Shown: piece by piece, positions 9,344 through 18,821 of the stretch
Position numbering within the stretch: the first letter of the stretch is position 1
Layout: every line of letters starts with the position of its first letter
NCBI GenBank assembly: GCA_903869955.1
Contig: CAIQBC010000023.1
Coordinates: forward strand, 1-36,574
Length of the DNA stretch: 36,574 nt
From: an uncultured Opitutia bacterium
GTDB taxonomy: Bacteria; Verrucomicrobiota; Verrucomicrobiia; Opitutales; Opitutaceae
Direction of reading: 5' to 3'
Notes under the pieces: model-generated
The model's database searches: none
What the model was told of the DNA's origin: nothing
Seen by the model: only the letters and a program-made list of their open reading frames with translations
Made by a program: the position numbers and the translations under genes

Positions 9344-11077
9344 TCAAGGATTCGCCGCCGGGGGCATGGGAGCCGCCACCACCGGCACGGGGTTGGGATT
9401 GGTCACGAGGCGCTCGATGGTGCCGCCGCTGATGTTGGCCACCAGCAAGTCGCCGGTGACGGGATCCTGCGCGAAAGAAACGATGCCACTGCGGCGGGCG
9501 ATGATCTCGACCGTGACCTTGCTGGTGAGCTTGCCCTCCTTGTCGGCCGTCACCGGGCTGAGCGCCCAGATGAGACCGCTGCTGTAGTCGGCAAAGATGT
9601 AGTGGCCGGCGAGCGCGGGGATGGCCTTGCCGCGATAGACGATGCCGCCGGTGATGCTGTTGCCGGTGTTGAGGTCGCCGGCCGGCGCAAGGCCAGGATG
9701 AAAGTAGGTAAAGACCGGCTCGTCAAATTTCAGGCCGTCGGGCTTCACCCGGTTGGGGTCGGGCGGCGGGGGTACGATGGGGCTGTAGGGGGTTCTGCCG
9801 CCGCGATAGGACGGGATGACGAAGGCTTCGTTGCCCTCGCGGAAATTCCAGCCGTAGTTGCCACCGCCGTGGATGAGATTGACCTCCTCGATCCGCTCCT
9901 GCCCGACATCGCCCTCCCAAAGCAGGCCCGTGACAGGGTCAAACGACCAGCGCCACGGGTTGCGGAGCCCGACGGCCCAGTACTCGGTGCGCACCTTGGC
10001 CGGGTCAACGGGCAGGCCGTTGAACGTCTTCGCGCCGACCCACGGGTTGTCGGCGGGCACGGTGTAGGTGCCGGCGTGGACGGCGGGATGGGGGTTGGGC
10101 GGAAGCGAGCCGGGACGCTTGTCCACATCAATGCGGATCATGCCGGCGAAAAAATTTTTATCAATGAGCTGGGTGTTCTGCCACTCGCCGTTCGAGCCGC
10201 CTTCGTCACCCATTGAGAGGTAGAGATAGCCGTCGGGGCCGAAGGCGAGCTGGCCCCCGTTGTGGTTGTTGGCCCGGTCAACCTGCGAGATAAGCGGCTG
10301 CTCGGACTTTGGATCGGCCTTGCCGTCGGAGCCCATGGTGAAGCGCGCGAGCCGGTCCACCGACTGGCTGCCATCGGCGTTGGAGGCGGTGAACCAGAGG
10401 TAGAACAGATGGTTTTTCTGGTAGTCGGGGTGAAAGGCGATCGCGAGCAGGCCACGCTCGTTGTCGAGGTTGCCGATCTCAGCGGAGAGATCGAGGACCG
10501 TGACTCTCTCGGGCTTGGTCACATCGGGGATACGGATGACCTGGCCGTTCTCTTTCTCAAGGATGTAGAGGCTCTGGGGCTCGCCGGGCGCGGTGACGAT
10601 GGCGAGCGGCTTGTCGAAACTCAGGCCGCCGAGCGCGGGCTGGCTGAGATAGGGCAAGGTGTTGGCGGCGGGGCCGGCACCACCGCGGCCACGGCCAGCA
10701 CCCCCACGGGCACCGCCGCGGGCCGGGAACTGCGGGTTGGCCAAGGCGGCAAACTGGGTTTTCTGCGCGTCCGTCAGAATGGCGGTGATCGCAGCGATGG
10801 CGGCCCCGCTGGAACCGGTGGTCGCCAACTGGGCGGCCGTCAGATCCTGCTGGCCCTTGTTGATGAGGTCGAGGAGCGGCGCGATCGCGGCGACCTGCGT
10901 ATCCGTGAGGGTCAGCGCAGTTTTGAGGACATCAAGGCTGAGCGCGCCGGCAGCGGGTCCGGCAAAACCTCCGCGCGCGGCCGACAGGGCAGACGGCTGG
11001 GCGGCGAGCCAGAGCGGCAGGCTCAGGGCGCAAAGAGCGAGGCAGGGAAGGACGGGAAGGCGAAAGCTTGGGTACAT
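9344..11077 (-). CDS. PQQ-dependent sugar dehydrogenase, paralog 2, with extra N-terminal LTxxQ-like region
   Basis: Start taken at MYPSFRLPVLPC (signal peptide) inside a longer 801-aa ORF; same GSDH motifs as paralogs 1 and 3. Confidence 0.88.
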   Translation of the reverse strand: MYPSFRLPVLPCLALCALSLPLWLAAQPSALSAARGGFAGPAAGALSLDVLKTALTLTDTQVAAIAPLLDLINKGQQDLTAAQLATTGSSGAAIAAITAILTDAQKTQFAALANPQFPARGGARGGAGRGRGGAGPAANTLPYLSQPALGGLSFDKPLAIVTAPGEPQSLYILEKENGQVIRIPDVTKPERVTVLDLSAEIGNLDNERGLLAIAFHPDYQKNHLFYLWFTASNADGSQSVDRLARFTMGSDGKADPKSEQPLISQVDRANNHNGGQLAFGPDGYLYLSMGDEGGSNGEWQNTQLIDKNFFAGMIRIDVDKRPGSLPPNPHPAVHAGTYTVPADNPWVGAKTFNGLPVDPAKVRTEYWAVGLRNPWRWSFDPVTGLLWEGDVGQERIEEVNLIHGGGNYGWNFREGNEAFVIPSYRGGRTPYSPIVPPPPDPNRVKPDGLKFDEPVFTYFHPGLAPAGDLNTGNSITGGIVYRGKAIPALAGHYIFADYSSGLIWALSPVTADKEGKLTSKVTVEIIARRSGIVSFAQDPVTGDLLVANISGGTIERLVTNPNPVPVVAAPMPPAANP

Positions 11078-11240
11078 AAAAAGGGGGAGTGTAAGGGCGC
11101 GGCGTGGCGTGGCAATCTGGAATTTGAGCACCATCAGCCGGCCACGGAACCGACGACACGCTGGGTTACGAACAAGCCCACCCACAGGCCGGCCCCGGCC
11201 GCGCAAACCTGCCACCACGCCGTTGCGTTGAAGCACTCCG

Positions 11241-12683
11241 CTACGGCTTGGCTGGCGTGAAAGCCGGGTTGACCACGAGACGCTCGATGTCGCCGCGGAT
11301 GTTCGCCAGCAGCACCTCGCCAGTGACGGGATCCTGGCCAAAGGACACGACCCCGGCCCGGTTGGCGATTTTTTCCACAGTGACTTTGCCGCCTTTGCCA
11401 TCCACCGGGGAGAGCGACCAGATCCAGCCGGCGACATAGTCGGCGAAGAGGTAATGGTCCTTGAGCGCCGGGAGCGCCTGGCCGCGATAGACGAAGCCGC
11501 CGATGATGCAGTTGCCGGTCTCCGATCCGGCCTCGGGGGCACCGGGGTGGTAGTAGCGGTAGAGCGGCTGGTCAAAGGTCGCGCCGGGGGGCGGCGCGCG
11601 GTTGGGGTCCGGCGCCGGCGGCGAGGTGGGGCCGAACTGGTAACGCACCGCCTCGGGGATGAAAGGCTGGCCAGCCTCAAAGTAGTTCCAGCCGTAGTTG
11701 CCGCCGCGGCGGATGAGGTCCACCGCCTCAATCCACGCTTGGCCAACATCGGCGCACCAGAGCAGCTTGGTCTCGGGGTCGAAGGCCATGCGCCAGGGAT
11801 TGCGCAGGCCGACGGCGTAGAACTCGGTGCGCACCTTCACCGGGTCAACGGGCAGGGTGTTGAACGTTTTCGCGCCGACCCATGGGTTGTCCGCCGGGAT
11901 GGTGTAGGTGCCGGGGTGGACGGCGGGATGGGGGTTGGGCGGAAGCGAGCCGGGACGCTTGTCCACATCGAGACGGAGGATGCCGGAGAAGAAATTCTTA
12001 TCAATGAGCTGGGTGTTGCCCCACCGGCCATTCGTATCGCCCTCGTCGCCGAGTGAAACGTAGAGATCCCCATCGGGGCCGAAGAGGAGCTGGCCCCCGT
12101 TGTGGTTATTCGAGCGGTCAGCCTGCGAAATAAGCGGCTGCTCGGACTTGGGGTCACCTTTGCCGTCCGACCCGGTCGTGAAACGGGCGAGGCGGTCCAC
12201 CGACTCGCTGCCATCAGCATTGGAAACGGTGAACCAGCAGTAAAATTGGTGGTTCCGCTGGTAGTCAGGGTGAAACGCCAGCGCGAGCAAGCCGCGCTCG
12301 TTGTCGAGATTGCCGATCTCAGCGCTGAGGTCGAGGAAGACGACGCGCTCGGGCTTGGTCACATCGGGAATGCGGATGATGCGGCCAGTCTGCTCCAGGA
12401 TGTAAAGGCCCTTCGGCTCGCTCGCAGGGGCGGCAACAATGTCGAGCGGCTTGTCGAACTGCATCTCACCGAGCGCGGGCTGGCTGAGGTAGGGCAACGA
12501 AATGGCCGGGGCCCCGCCCCGGCGCCCGCCCCTGGCTCCGCCACGCGCCCCGCCACGTACAGCCTGGCCGCCAGGCTGGGCGGCGGCGGCACCGGGCGGC
12601 TGCGCGCCGAGCCAGGCCGTGAGGCCCAAGGCGCAGACGGCCAAGCTGAGAAATGCGAACCAAGACAGGCAGGGAACACGCAT
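11241..12683 (-). CDS. PQQ-dependent sugar dehydrogenase (GSDH family), secreted, paralog 3
   Basis: Signal peptide; HNGGQLLFGPDGDLYVSLGDEG; ADVGQAWIEAVDLIRRGGNYGWNYFE. Confidence 0.88.
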   Translation of the reverse strand: MRVPCLSWFAFLSLAVCALGLTAWLGAQPPGAAAAQPGGQAVRGGARGGARGGRRGGAPAISLPYLSQPALGEMQFDKPLDIVAAPASEPKGLYILEQTGRIIRIPDVTKPERVVFLDLSAEIGNLDNERGLLALAFHPDYQRNHQFYCWFTVSNADGSESVDRLARFTTGSDGKGDPKSEQPLISQADRSNNHNGGQLLFGPDGDLYVSLGDEGDTNGRWGNTQLIDKNFFSGILRLDVDKRPGSLPPNPHPAVHPGTYTIPADNPWVGAKTFNTLPVDPVKVRTEFYAVGLRNPWRMAFDPETKLLWCADVGQAWIEAVDLIRRGGNYGWNYFEAGQPFIPEAVRYQFGPTSPPAPDPNRAPPPGATFDQPLYRYYHPGAPEAGSETGNCIIGGFVYRGQALPALKDHYLFADYVAGWIWSLSPVDGKGGKVTVEKIANRAGVVSFGQDPVTGEVLLANIRGDIERLVVNPAFTPAKP

Positions 12684-13170
12684 GGTATAATGTTACCGAA
12701 AGCTTTCCATTCGTCAAGGCAATCTCGAAATCATGTTGATCAATTGTGACATTTTTATCAGTAGAGACGATAAAAACCATCTTGCTTCCACCGTTGCCAA
12801 CACTGGCCTCCCCAATCGCAGAAAGTGGTTGCGAAAAAGGCCACGGAGAATATACTGTGCTGCCAACCTAATGATGGACACATTTTTTAGGATAATAGGG
12901 TGACACTTTTTGGGGTTGAGGAGACGGTGATCAGGCCTTGGCAGACGAGCCAAGCTTCCGCCGCGTGGCGAGCAGGGCGAGGCCGGCCGCCAGCAGCCGG
13001 AGCGAAAAACGGAAGCCACGGGGCGATGGGGCAGTTTTCATAGGGCAGACAAGCCGACGGTGGGGCAAAAGGTGCAGTCGGCCCGAAAGTTGTCGAGCGG
13101 AATTGCCAATCGTAAAATGATAATCCTGCACCACGGAGCGCAAGGCAGGACAGGCGGGAACAGCGTCGCG

Positions 13171-14088
13171 TCAGTGCGTCCGGACAAACTCGTCCACCTT
13201 GCGGCGGATTTCGCGGGTGTGCTCCGGCGTGCTGCCGCAGCAGGAACCGACAATGCCCACGCCGGCGTCAAGCACGGCGGGTACCTCCCGCGCGGTGTCG
13301 GCGGGGAGCTGCTTGTAGACGGCCTTGAGATTTTCGAGGACGGGCAGGCCGGCGTTGGGCTGCACCATGACGGGCAGCGCGCAATGCTCGCGGTAGATTT
13401 TGGCGACCATCGCCGCCCCTTTCATGTCCATGCCGGTGCCGCAGTTCAGCGCGATGATGTCCGCCCCGCGTTCCTGCGCAAACTCCGCCGCGCGCTCGGG
13501 CGTGACGCCCATCATTGTCACATAAAACGTGCCGTCCGCCGAAAGGTCGTAGGCCAGCGAGGCAATGATGCTCCGCGCATGGGCCGCCTTGGCGGCGTCA
13601 ATGGCGAGGCCGAGCTCCTCCAGGCCGGTCTGCGTCTCGATGATGATCGCGTCGGCCCCGGCCCGTACGAGCGCGACGGCCTGCTCCTCGAGCGCGGCGC
13701 GCGCGGCCTCCTCGGTGAGGTCGCCGTAGGGCTCGAGCAGCGCGCCGAGCGGGCCGATGTCGCCGAGCACGTAGCCCGGCCGCCCGTCAAACGCCTCGCG
13801 CGCGAGGCGCACGCCGGCGGCGTTGATCGCGGCCAGCTCCGGCTCGTGGCCATGGCGGCGGAGCATGAGGCGGCTGCCGCCAAAGGTGTTGCTCAGGATG
13901 CAGTCCGCGCCCGCCCCGGCGTAGCGCCGCTGAATGGCGAGCACGCGGTCGGGTTGCGTGAGGTTCCATGCTTCGCCGCAGTTGCCCTGCGCCAGGCCGG
14001 CGAGCATGAGCTGCGTGCCCATCGCGCCGTCACCGACGAGGCGGCGCGTGCGGATGATTTCGTGAAGAGGAGGATTCAGGGTGGGCAT
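13171..14088 (-). CDS. Homocysteine S-methyltransferase domain protein (MetH N-terminal-like)
   Basis: DGAMGTQLM, ILSNTFGGSRLML, IIETQTGLEE, ALNCGTGM and the zinc-ligand motif GSCCGSTPEH. Confidence 0.88.
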   Translation of the reverse strand: MPTLNPPLHEIIRTRRLVGDGAMGTQLMLAGLAQGNCGEAWNLTQPDRVLAIQRRYAGAGADCILSNTFGGSRLMLRRHGHEPELAAINAAGVRLAREAFDGRPGYVLGDIGPLGALLEPYGDLTEEAARAALEEQAVALVRAGADAIIIETQTGLEELGLAIDAAKAAHARSIIASLAYDLSADGTFYVTMMGVTPERAAEFAQERGADIIALNCGTGMDMKGAAMVAKIYREHCALPVMVQPNAGLPVLENLKAVYKQLPADTAREVPAVLDAGVGIVGSCCGSTPEHTREIRRKVDEFVRTH

Positions 14089-14176
14089 GGCGGAGAAAAG
14101 GTTTCGGAGAAAATCGGCGCGGGCAAACGGGCGCAAGCCCAACGGTTGAGCAGCGCGAGCTTCCGCGCGCCGCGGT

Positions 14177-15460
14177 TCAGAGGCCGGTCGGGTCGGCGTT
14201 TTCGCCCGCGGACAAAACGTCCCCATCGAAGACGATGGTGCGCGGCTTGCGCAGGTTGGCCACCGTTGCGAGCGGCGAATGGCACGTGAGCATGAAGCGG
14301 CTGCGCCAACCCGGCGCGATGCGGCCAAAATTGTCGCGGTAGCCGAACCGGGCCGAGCCCGCGCCGGTGGCGGCGTTGATGACGGCCAGCGACGACAGGC
14401 CCGCACCCTCCATCAGCTCCAGTTCGCGGAGCAGGCCGAGCCCGTGCGCCACGCCGCATGAGCCGGCGTCACTGCCCGCGACGATGATGACGCCCAGCTC
14501 ATGCGCCTTCACGAGACTCGCGGCGTGCTGGCCGAGGATTTTTTGAAGGTTCCCCGTGACGGCGGCATCCCAACCCATCAGCCCGGCGTGGTCCACCTGC
14601 TCCTGCACGGGCGCGAACGTCGGCACCCACGCGGTCTGCCGGTCGCGCATCCGCGCGAGCTGGTCGTCGCGCACGAAATAGCCGTGTTCGACCGAGTCCA
14701 CCCCGCCGTCAATCACGCGGTCGATGCCCGTGTCGCCCGAAGCGTGGGCGAACGTCTGGCGTTCCCACGTTTTCGCGGCCGCGACGAGCTGGGTGATCTC
14801 GTCCGTGGTCATCTGCGGCTCGGTGGTCACTGCGCCAGCCTTGAAATTGATGATGCCGGTCGGGATGAGCTTGATCCGGCTGGCCCCGGCAGCCACGCGT
14901 GCCTCGACACACGCGCGTGGCGACGGGTAATCCTCCAGTGCACCCGCCATGAAGCCGCCGTAGCGGCCCCGGTGGAAAATTGCCGCGCCGGGGCTCTCGA
15001 AATAGGGCATGAGCGGCTGATCACCGCCCCGGCAGAGGCGGCTGAGTGCGAGGCCGACCCCGTCCTTGTCCCCGGCGTCGCGCACGGCGGTCACGCCGAG
15101 GCGGACAAGTTTCGCCAGACGATCGCGGGCGCGCACGAGAAGCTCGGCGGGAGTTTGCTGGAGATAGGCGGCGCGTTTCGCCGGATCGAGCTCGCCGCCC
15201 TCCAGAAAAAGGTGGGCGTGCGCCTCGTGCAGGCCGGGCAGCAGCGTGCCGTCGGGCACGTCGAGGTCGGGCTTGGTCTGGCCTTGTCGTAAAATTTCTG
15301 TTGGAGGGGTGCGTCCATCCGCACCGACGAACCGGATCGCATCGCAGTCATAAACGACGTTCGCGTTGCGCAACGGCGCGGTGCTGGTGCCGTCGAGCAG
15401 CGTGCCGACGCGCAACCAGACGCGGTGCCCGGGAATCGCGGGAGGTGGAAGCAGGTTCAT
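14177..15460 (-). CDS. Amidohydrolase family protein
   Basis: LLPGLHEAHAHLFLEGG metal-binding motif; FAHASGDTGIDRVIDGGVDSVEHGYF; VAGSDAGSCGVAHG. Start at ATG 15460. Confidence 0.85.
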   Translation of the reverse strand: MNLLPPPAIPGHRVWLRVGTLLDGTSTAPLRNANVVYDCDAIRFVGADGRTPPTEILRQGQTKPDLDVPDGTLLPGLHEAHAHLFLEGGELDPAKRAAYLQQTPAELLVRARDRLAKLVRLGVTAVRDAGDKDGVGLALSRLCRGGDQPLMPYFESPGAAIFHRGRYGGFMAGALEDYPSPRACVEARVAAGASRIKLIPTGIINFKAGAVTTEPQMTTDEITQLVAAAKTWERQTFAHASGDTGIDRVIDGGVDSVEHGYFVRDDQLARMRDRQTAWVPTFAPVQEQVDHAGLMGWDAAVTGNLQKILGQHAASLVKAHELGVIIVAGSDAGSCGVAHGLGLLRELELMEGAGLSSLAVINAATGAGSARFGYRDNFGRIAPGWRSRFMLTCHSPLATVANLRKPRTIVFDGDVLSAGENADPTGL

Positions 15461-16662
15461 GCGGGCGCGGAAATTTTCCTGGAAAGCTGGGCCTCCTCCC
15501 CGGCGGGGGCAAGACGCCGCAGCCAGAACGGCCTGTCGCGCCAGCGCATCTCGCTGGCATAAAAAATCTGCCGATGGTGCAGAAAACGCCGCCACAGCGA
15601 TTCGTTGAGCGCCGCGTAGCCCGCCAAGGCGCCGACGGCACCAGAAAAAATTCCCCCCAGCGCCTGCCCGGCGCACTGGCCGCTGAACAGCGCATGAAAC
15701 AGCCCCTCGCCCGAGAGCGGGTCAAACGACTGCGCCGCGTCGCCCGCCGCCACCCAACCGTCGCCATGGCACGCCACGAGCCGGCTGGAATGCGCGGACG
15801 TGAGCCTCGGCGCGGGGGCGGCGTCCGACGCCGGATCGAAGGTAGAACGCGACGTCCCGGCCCGATTCGAGTCGGACGAGCGCGCCGGGGACATTGCGCT
15901 CCACCTGCCGAGCGCGGGGCGAATGAGCGTGGTTTCGTTCGCGCGTTGCCAGAACCACTCCGCCGTGCGCCAAGCCTGCCCGCCGGGCAGCAGGTCGGCG
16001 TCGGTCAAAAACGCCAACACGCGCCGGCCGCCCGGTACACGCGCGGAATACCACCAGCCGTCGGGCCGCGCCTCGATGAGCGTGCGCGCATCGGTGTCCG
16101 TCACCGGTGCCGGCGCAGTCACATGGACGGCCACCAGCCGGTCCACCACCGTTCGCGTGACGCCGAGCTGCCGCGCCACGGCGGAACCGCGCCCGGAAGC
16201 GTCCACCAGCCAGGCCGCCCGGAAAATTCTGCCGGCGGCGGCAACCTCCCAGCCCCCGCTTCCGTCCCCCGCACGCCGGAGCGACTGCACCGCGACGCCA
16301 CGCCACACCCGGGCACCGGCGGACTCGGCGGCAGCGAGCAGCATCGCCTCAAATTTGGCGCGATCGAGCTGCCATGCACTCCCGTGCGGGTTGAAGATAA
16401 AATTTTTCTCCGCCGGCTCCGGGCCGCCCCAAAGCGAACAGTTGCCCGGCGAGGCGAGGTGGCCGTCACGCAGGAAATTCTCCCAGACGCCGAGCCCCGA
16501 CAAAATCTGCCGCGCCTCGGGCGCCAAAGTCTCGCCGATTTTCCCCGCGGGGGCGGACTGGCTTTCCAGCACGGCACAACGGCGGCCCGCCCGCGCAAGC
16601 ATGATGGCCACCGCCGCGCCCGCCGGGCCGCCGCCGATCACGAGCACATCGGTTGCCTCCAT
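15457..16662 (-). CDS. LodB-like FAD-dependent oxidoreductase (CTQ-maturation flavoprotein)
   Basis: VLVIGGGPAGAAVAIMLARAGRRCAVLE (GxGxxG FAD motif), GDAAQSFDPLSGEGLFHAL; adjacent to a LodA-like gene. Start ATG 16662. Confidence 0.8.
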   Translation of the reverse strand: MEATDVLVIGGGPAGAAVAIMLARAGRRCAVLESQSAPAGKIGETLAPEARQILSGLGVWENFLRDGHLASPGNCSLWGGPEPAEKNFIFNPHGSAWQLDRAKFEAMLLAAAESAGARVWRGVAVQSLRRAGDGSGGWEVAAAGRIFRAAWLVDASGRGSAVARQLGVTRTVVDRLVAVHVTAPAPVTDTDARTLIEARPDGWWYSARVPGGRRVLAFLTDADLLPGGQAWRTAEWFWQRANETTLIRPALGRWSAMSPARSSDSNRAGTSRSTFDPASDAAPAPRLTSAHSSRLVACHGDGWVAAGDAAQSFDPLSGEGLFHALFSGQCAGQALGGIFSGAVGALAGYAALNESLWRRFLHHRQIFYASEMRWRDRPFWLRRLAPAGEEAQLSRKISAPA

Positions 16663-16684
16663 GAGATTTCTCGCGCCGCCCCGC

Positions 16685-18664
16685 TCAGCCGAGACGGGCC
16701 TTGCGACCGGCAGTGCGGAGCAGCCGGGCAATCCGCACGAAGGCACCCTCCGCCGCCGGAGGCATTGCCGCCGCACCGGGCCGGTCCTCGGGCAGCGGAA
16801 GTGCGGGCCGCGACTCGACGAACATTTGCGCCGGGAGCAGCGCGCCGTCCGTCGCACCGGGGCGCGCCTCGATGAGGCCGAGCTTGTGGTAGCCGGTGAC
16901 CATGTCGGCGATGTCGTTCTCCACCGGGAAGCCGCGAAACCAGTTGCGACGCCGGGCAAATGCGGCCTGCCGCTGCGCCAGCGGCAGCTTCGGGTCCACG
17001 GCGGCGAGGTAATCTTTCTCGGCCAGCACCTGGTTCGGCACCCGCGCGGGCCAGAACGAGGGCAAGCTCGCCGAGGTGCGGAACGTGTCGTAGGCCCAGA
17101 GGCAGCTCGCCGTGTCGGTTTGCCATGGCACGGCCATCCAGCGCGTGAGGTCGCCCGCCGCGAGGCCCGCCAGCGGGCCGGGATCGGCGAGCGCGATACG
17201 CGGCGTGAGGACGTTGCCATAATCCGGCTCGGCCTGGCCCGCGGGCCGGCGACGGATGCGGAGCGAATCGCCATACAGCGCGCGGCGGCGGATGGGCCAC
17301 GTGACCTCACAGCCGGGGTGAAAGGCGTCGGCGAGACAAAACGCGAGGGCGGCCTCGTCGAGCGCAGCGGGCTGGGCGGCGGCGGGAAACCCGGCGAGCG
17401 TCCCCGGCGCGGGCGCGGCGGTGGCGAGGTCGTTGATGAAATCGCCGTCGGCCCATTTTTTCAGACGGCCGAGCTGCGTGTCCGAGAGGCCGGCCATCGT
17501 GTCGGGGAGACGGGTGGTCACGTCCGGCTCCTGATTATTGAGGTAGTCCCAGCCGTCGCCATAGAGAAACGGCCAGAGGGCCTTGCCCAGGTTGCGGTCG
17601 GCGGGATTGCGGAACTTTGCGTAGATTTCCTGGCGGAAATTTTTGTTCGCCGCCGAGGCGTCCGCCAGCTTGGGCAAAATTTTCTCCGCGTCGTAGGCCG
17701 TGCCGAAGCCAAAGACGCCGGCGAAGCCCTCGTTGACCCATTGCAGGCCGGACAGCCGGCGAAAAATCGGGGCGATGTGCGCGGCAAAGGACACCTTGTC
17801 CACCGGCTTGGCAAAGCCCCAGGTGATGGCGAGGTCGTGCAGCAGGTCGTGGAGCGTGCGCACGGTCTTGAGGCCGGGCGCGTAGTTCGGCGGGCCGACG
17901 ATGACCCACGCGCCCTCGACGGGAAGCTCCGCGCCGTTGAGTGTGACCTTCGCCTCCACCGGACCGTCGCTGATGTCGTCGTGCCAGCCGTTGTTGTTGC
18001 AGAAATCCTCCGGCGGCCGGCCGTCGCGCGAACGCGAGAGGCCATGGCCGCCGAGCACCAGCAGCCGGCCGGCCTCGTCGGTGCGCAGCTCGCCGAGCGG
18101 CACGGGCAAGTTGAAAAATTTTCCCGTGTCGAACTGATAGGCCGCGCCCGCCACCGACGGGCCCGAGACCGAGCGCGGGCCGGGGTCAATGACGAGCTGC
18201 GCGCGCGCCTCGCCTCTGACCTGCGGGTTGCGACGGCGCGCGACCGCCGCGTCCGGCCGCAACGCCTCGGGGCTGTCGAGTGCGAGCTGAAACTCATACC
18301 ATGCGGCCTTTTTGTTGGCGAGATGCGCCGTCCAAGTGATGGCGGCGTCGGCGGCGGTCAGCTCGCGCACGGCCTCGCCGGCGGCGTTGTAGCCATAGAC
18401 GCGAAACCGCGCGGCCTGCCGCTTGAGCGCCCCCGTCGCGTCCTTGTAGGAGCCGGGCGGTAGCGACACCTCATCCGGCACCTCGGGGCCGATGAAAAAT
18501 TCGTCGCGACTGTTGCCCACGCGCGCGACGCCGATGGCGGGATGGATTTTCGCGTGGGTGATTTTCGGGTCGCGGCCCGCGTCTGCGGCGAGCGCGGAGG
18601 CGGCCAGCCAGCGGGCGCCCGGCAGCGCGGCCAGAAACGCGAGAAACTTTCGGCGGGTAAGCAT
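16685..18664 (-). CDS. LodA/GoxA-like cysteine tryptophylquinone-dependent amino-acid/amine oxidase, Tat-exported
   Basis: N-terminal LTRRKFLAFLAALPG twin-arginine motif; IHPAIGVARVGNSRDEFFIGPEVP; DDISDGPVEAKV; FHPGCEVTWPIRR; MAVPWQTDTASCLWAYD; FWPARVPNQVL. Confidence 0.85.
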   Translation of the reverse strand: MLTRRKFLAFLAALPGARWLAASALAADAGRDPKITHAKIHPAIGVARVGNSRDEFFIGPEVPDEVSLPPGSYKDATGALKRQAARFRVYGYNAAGEAVRELTAADAAITWTAHLANKKAAWYEFQLALDSPEALRPDAAVARRRNPQVRGEARAQLVIDPGPRSVSGPSVAGAAYQFDTGKFFNLPVPLGELRTDEAGRLLVLGGHGLSRSRDGRPPEDFCNNNGWHDDISDGPVEAKVTLNGAELPVEGAWVIVGPPNYAPGLKTVRTLHDLLHDLAITWGFAKPVDKVSFAAHIAPIFRRLSGLQWVNEGFAGVFGFGTAYDAEKILPKLADASAANKNFRQEIYAKFRNPADRNLGKALWPFLYGDGWDYLNNQEPDVTTRLPDTMAGLSDTQLGRLKKWADGDFINDLATAAPAPGTLAGFPAAAQPAALDEAALAFCLADAFHPGCEVTWPIRRRALYGDSLRIRRRPAGQAEPDYGNVLTPRIALADPGPLAGLAAGDLTRWMAVPWQTDTASCLWAYDTFRTSASLPSFWPARVPNQVLAEKDYLAAVDPKLPLAQRQAAFARRRNWFRGFPVENDIADMVTGYHKLGLIEARPGATDGALLPAQMFVESRPALPLPEDRPGAAAMPPAAEGAFVRIARLLRTAGRKARLG

Positions 18665-18821
18665 GGGGTGAATTGCTCCGGAGAAAAAGTCCGGGTCCGG
18701 CAAAAGACAATCCACCTTTTGCGCCCCCGGCTACCACTGGTTACTTCCTCAACTGCGCCAAGGCCGCGCTGACGCTGGTGGCGGACATGGCAGGGGTTGA
18801 CCAATAAATCATCATCGCGAA

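Noticed and set aside
7839-9587. 582-aa plus-strand ORF opposite PQQ dehydrogenase paralog 1
   Set aside because: Antisense shadow ORF; similar shadow ORFs occur opposite the other paralogs, and the minus strand encodes the clear domain.
12931-13143. 70-aa minus ORF upstream of the PQQ cluster (MKTAPSPRGFRFSLRLLAAGLALLATRRKLGSSAKA)
   Set aside because: Short, with a basic hydrophobic segment but no supporting motif or operon context; not distinguishable from chance.
15800-18463. 887-aa plus-strand ORF opposite LodA/LodB
   Set aside because: Arg/Ala/Gly-rich antisense frame of two recognisable genes; a typical high-GC artefact with no family motifs.
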